Assembly: GCF_016545825.1 (NCBI RefSeq)
Contig: NC_052616.1
Location: forward strand, 57,185,278 to 57,249,277
Length of the DNA: 64,000 nt
Reading direction: 5' to 3'
Source of the DNA: Eucalyptus grandis
Taxonomy: Eukaryota; Streptophyta; Magnoliopsida; Myrtales; Myrtaceae
The position numbers were made by a program, and so were the translations under genes. Under the pieces are notes generated by a model. It saw only the letters and a program-made list of their open reading frames with translations. It had not been told where the DNA came from and searched no databases. Of the stretch, positions 61,316-64,000 are shown piece after piece; position 1 is the first letter of the stretch, and each line of letters begins with the position of its first letter.

Positions 61316-62152
61316 TGTTACACCCGAACCCCCGAGCACATGAGCATCCCTCAATGGTCAATTAATTGCAACGTCCTAGGACTTGTCATCAACACATTCT
61401 TTTTATCATTCCATTAAACACAAGCAAAACGTACATAATAACTTCAAGTCAATCAACAAAGAGGGATAGTATAACCATCACAGCATACATCTTTAAAAAC
61501 ATTACTTCCATTTATAAATTTGTTAACCCCAGAAATTTCATATTTACAAAACATTACAAACAAATAAAAAATAAAATATAAAAACCAGCAAGGGTCAGGG
61601 TTAACCTAAATTTCATTAAAGCTAGGCTAATCCCTCACCTCCAAAGGATCTCAAACCACACATGACGATTTTCGAAACTACATGCCTAAAAAAATTAAAC
61701 AACAATAGGGTGAGACATAAATCTTATTGAGTCAATCTTCTAAACCTCGATTAAGACTCTAATTCGCCTGGAAGGCAACTTAAACATGCAATGGCATAAG
61801 ATCTTACCTCGCTTTGGTACACCCCTACATATTCATACATCCCGTGTACCAATATCAATGTAATAGGCATAATCAATAATCAGAACACATACTCTCATGC
61901 ACCAAGCATCCACACGGATCCTGATTATAATATAAAACCCATCTTGGCTTATCTCATACCATGCCTCACAGATTTATCCTATAATCAAGCGTAATGCATC
62001 ACAATCATTTTCCTCGTATTTCGATTATTACAACATCTTGGGCCATGGCCAACACACAAGTTAGCAGTCTTACGGCATAATTAGACATCATCCCACCCCA
62101 TTGGGCATGGCATCATCTAGAACCTCTAACCTAGATGTCATCTCATAGAGGA
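61316..62152 (-). mobile_element. gypsy-like LTR fragment, interrupted at its right end
   Basis: Starts TGTTACACCCGAACCCCCGA and aligns with the first 1.1 kb of the 730-5080 LTR ('attaaacacaagc', 'accccattgggca', 'atcatctagaacc'). The match stops where a different LTR begins at 62153; the remaining part is outside the window or lost. Confidence 0.7.
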
Positions 62153-62905
62153 TGTTGACACCTAAATTTTGATGATCTGGTTATTAATTTAATTGCATAG
62201 AAAATTATGGGTTAATTTTATCCCTGGAAAAAATTATGGGTTAATTTTATAGCATATAGATTTAGGTGCATTTATTTTTAAATTGCATTTTTTGTTTGCA
62301 TTTTATTGGACCAGTGGCGGATGAGTTCAAATTAGTTGGACCGAGCCCATGAAGCGAGCAAGTTGGCTTAAGTCCATAATTTTTTATCGAAAATTATCTT
62401 GTGAGAAATTTGAAATTTGAAGTTTTTTCGAGATATTATGAATTTTTTTTTATGGGGCATATGTGACAAAATATTACGATTCATCTTGGCAAGATTTGGA
62501 TTTAGAGAAAAAATTTATCATGATCTTGAATCCTTATCAGGATGAAATTGGTGGAGTAATTTTGTGGATGTTGATTCGATGAAGAAATTTGAAATCCTAA
62601 TTATTTCCCCTATAAAAGGTTGTACATGCATAGAGTTTAGGGGCTTTTCGCTCGGTTTTGGAATTATTCACCAAAAGGAAAGTCAAGGTTTGGTTTGGGA
62701 GGAAGAAAAAGCAAAAAGCAGCAAAAAGGAAAAAGCAAAAAAAGGGCAGAGGATTGGACAGGTACTGTTCAATCGTCTTCTCCACGCACTGCTCCGTCCA
62801 CTCGCTGCTCCATGCTGCCACTGTTCCGACCTTTCCACTGCACCAGCCACCTCCGAGTTGCTGACCACTGCCGCCGTTGCTCCAGCGCCGCCAGCAACCC
62901 CCATG
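62153..62905 (+). mobile_element. probable gypsy-type LTR (partial)
   Basis: Begins TGTTGACACCTAAATTTTG, a common plant gypsy LTR start, directly at the break of the previous LTR. It has a TATA box TATAAAAGG (62611-62619) in plus orientation and a GC-rich stretch beyond it (62770-62905). The right boundary is unresolved. Confidence 0.5.
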
Positions 62906-63059
62906 TAGAAGGATCGGGATCTTTATCTTACTTTGTTACTATAAAGTCAGCTAGTGACTTCGAGAAGGAAAAGATAAATCAAGCATGCGAAAAACATAAA
63001 CAAGCTGATGATCAACAATGGAAAGCTGGTGATGAAGACTAACATGAGTTGATACAGAA

Positions 63060-63479
63060 GACATGGATCGCCAGACTAATCAACGGTGAAGAATATGCGA
63101 TGTAGAAGACATGGATCGCCAAGCTTGCTTAGTTAACGGATTGCTGTTCTGTTGTAAACAGTTGGCGAAGTTTGTTAGTTCAGTTTTTTTGTTACTAGAA
63201 AATTAGCTTCTCTCCTTTTGTTATATATAGAGAAATGTAAAACTTTGTAGGGTTAAGAGAGTTAAGCTCGACTATGAGATGTACACATAATGAAAACATA
63301 GTAGAAGAGGAAGAACAGAGGAGTTGTATTGTTTGTTATAATCAATACTTTGTACAAACATGAGATTCTGATACAAAGATATATAGAACATTTCTTGTAC
63401 AGATTTTGCTTCTGCTGAGTCTATTCTTCATCATCATCATCTGATTCCGTTCTTCATCATCTACATCTTCGATTTCACA
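63060..63479 (+). mobile_element. Ty1-copia 5' LTR, 3' portion
   Basis: Ends CTTCGATTTCACA directly before the primer binding site. A TATA motif TATATATA lies at 63222. The left limit could not be found; a 17-bp duplicate 'gaagacatggatcgcca' (about 63057 and 63106) lies near it. Confidence 0.7.
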
Positions 63480-63494
63480 TGGTATCAGAGCAGG
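63480..63494 (+). other. copia primer binding site (initiator-Met tRNA)
   Basis: TGGTATCAGAGCAGG, the standard plant copia primer site complementary to the 3' end of initiator tRNA-Met, right after the LTR. Confidence 0.9.
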
Positions 63495-63647
63495 TTCTAC
63501 TGCATTTGATGAAAAGATCCATTCAGCAGTAGGTCATTACATCAAGACTGAAGATCTGAAGCACCAGCAACTTTCAATATCACGATAATCATATCAGAAC
63601 TCATAGTATTACTGTTATCTTCTTCTTCAAGCTAAAGGATTGTAACA

Positions 63648-64000
63648 ATGGCAATCAGAACACCAAAGTATCCCTTTCCAATACATGTGAACATCTCGAA
63701 TTTTGTTACAATCAAACTTGCTGAAGACAACTTCCTATTGTGGCAAGCTCAAATCCAGAGATTTTTGAAAAGTCAAGAGCTTTTTGGTTTTGTTAATGGT
63801 GATATCCCTTCACCTCCTCGAATGCTACAAAGAGAGGTTGAAGGCTGTGAATCTGAACTTGTCAATCCAGATTATACTGATTGGACAAGAACTGATCAAT
63901 TGATATCATCTTGGATCAATGGGGCTGTTACTGAGAATATTTTGAGCTTAATAATTGGATTAGAAACATTGTTTGAAGTGTGGCAAACACTTCTAAAACG
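63648..64000 (+). CDS. Ty1-copia gag, open and running off the window
   Basis: From ATG 63648 the frame stays open for 117 codons to the window edge. It shows the copia gag N-terminus: NFVTIKLAEDNFLLWQAQI, LFGFVNGDIPSPP and WINGAVTENILSLIIGLE. The first two elements match the plant DUF4219/UBN2-type gag (the 'L..NY..W' pattern). Together with the LTR and primer site this suggests a comparatively young element; whether pol is intact cannot be seen. Confidence 0.85.
   Translation, partial: MAIRTPKYPFPIHVNISNFVTIKLAEDNFLLWQAQIQRFLKSQELFGFVNGDIPSPPRMLQREVEGCESELVNPDYTDWTRTDQLISSWINGAVTENILSLIIGLETLFEVWQTLLK

Noticed and set aside
62564..62908. 114-codon frame with Lys-rich and Ala/Pro-rich parts
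   Set aside because: Lies downstream of an LTR TATA box in the transcribed LTR leader; low complexity.

Overview
This is nuclear DNA from a eudicot plant. Evidence: multi-exon genes with GT-AG introns, plastid-targeted plant proteins (a glucose-6-phosphate/phosphate translocator and a chloroplast-type RNA pseudouridine synthase), FBD-type F-box genes in a tandem array, a plant GH1 beta-glucosidase, and dense Ty1-copia, gypsy-like, hAT-like, Mutator-like, SINE and LINE insertions. Species cannot be fixed from sequence alone; the composition would suit a woody rosid.

Layout. (1) 1-25.9 kb is a tandem array of F-box/LRR/FBD genes. Each unit has a 5' flank, a three-exon gene and a 3' flank. Copy 1 (6498-7961) has a premature stop in the FBD exon. 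Copy 2 (11507-13139) looks intact. Copy 3 (about 21869-23520) and the 5'-truncated copy 4 (about 23601-24760) are pseudogenes. Bases 1-129 match the 3' flank of copy 2, so another unit probably lies left of the window. Unit junctions are interrupted by a hAT-like element (130-5427, itself carrying a gypsy-like LTR that carries a copia solo LTR and a SINE), a second gypsy-like LTR (13472-15530) and a full-length decayed Ty1-copia element (15979-20652). A second hAT-like element (20847-21861) sits at the start codon position of copy 3. (2) 25.9-31.6 kb has no confident gene; it holds a 701-bp foldback element with a 10-bp target duplication and a long inverted repeat. (3) 31914-37090 is a GPT gene with a stop codon spanning the exon 3/4 junction and a large transposon-like insert in intron 3. 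(4) 38.3-40.2 kb holds a truncated LINE and two tRNA-derived SINE-like units. (5) 40807-44745 is a 12-exon GH1 beta-glucosidase (519 aa). It converges on (6) a 9-exon PUS6-like gene on the minus strand (51265-45773, 472 aa) whose 2.3-kb intron contains a Mutator-like element nested in a hAT-like element. A near-perfect 148-nt hairpin lies between the two genes. (7) 53223-54871 is an intact F-box/LRR/FBD gene on the minus strand, and 59017-60690 is a related F-box pseudogene on the plus strand. (8) 61.3-64 kb is retroelement sequence: a truncated gypsy-like LTR, another LTR, and the 3' part of a Ty1-copia LTR with primer binding site and an open gag running off the window.

The genes do not form a pathway. 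The window illustrates birth, decay and transposon invasion of an F-box array next to single-copy housekeeping genes. Exon boundaries were placed by eye from splice consensus, reading frame and paralogue or family comparison; no alignment or transcript data were available.
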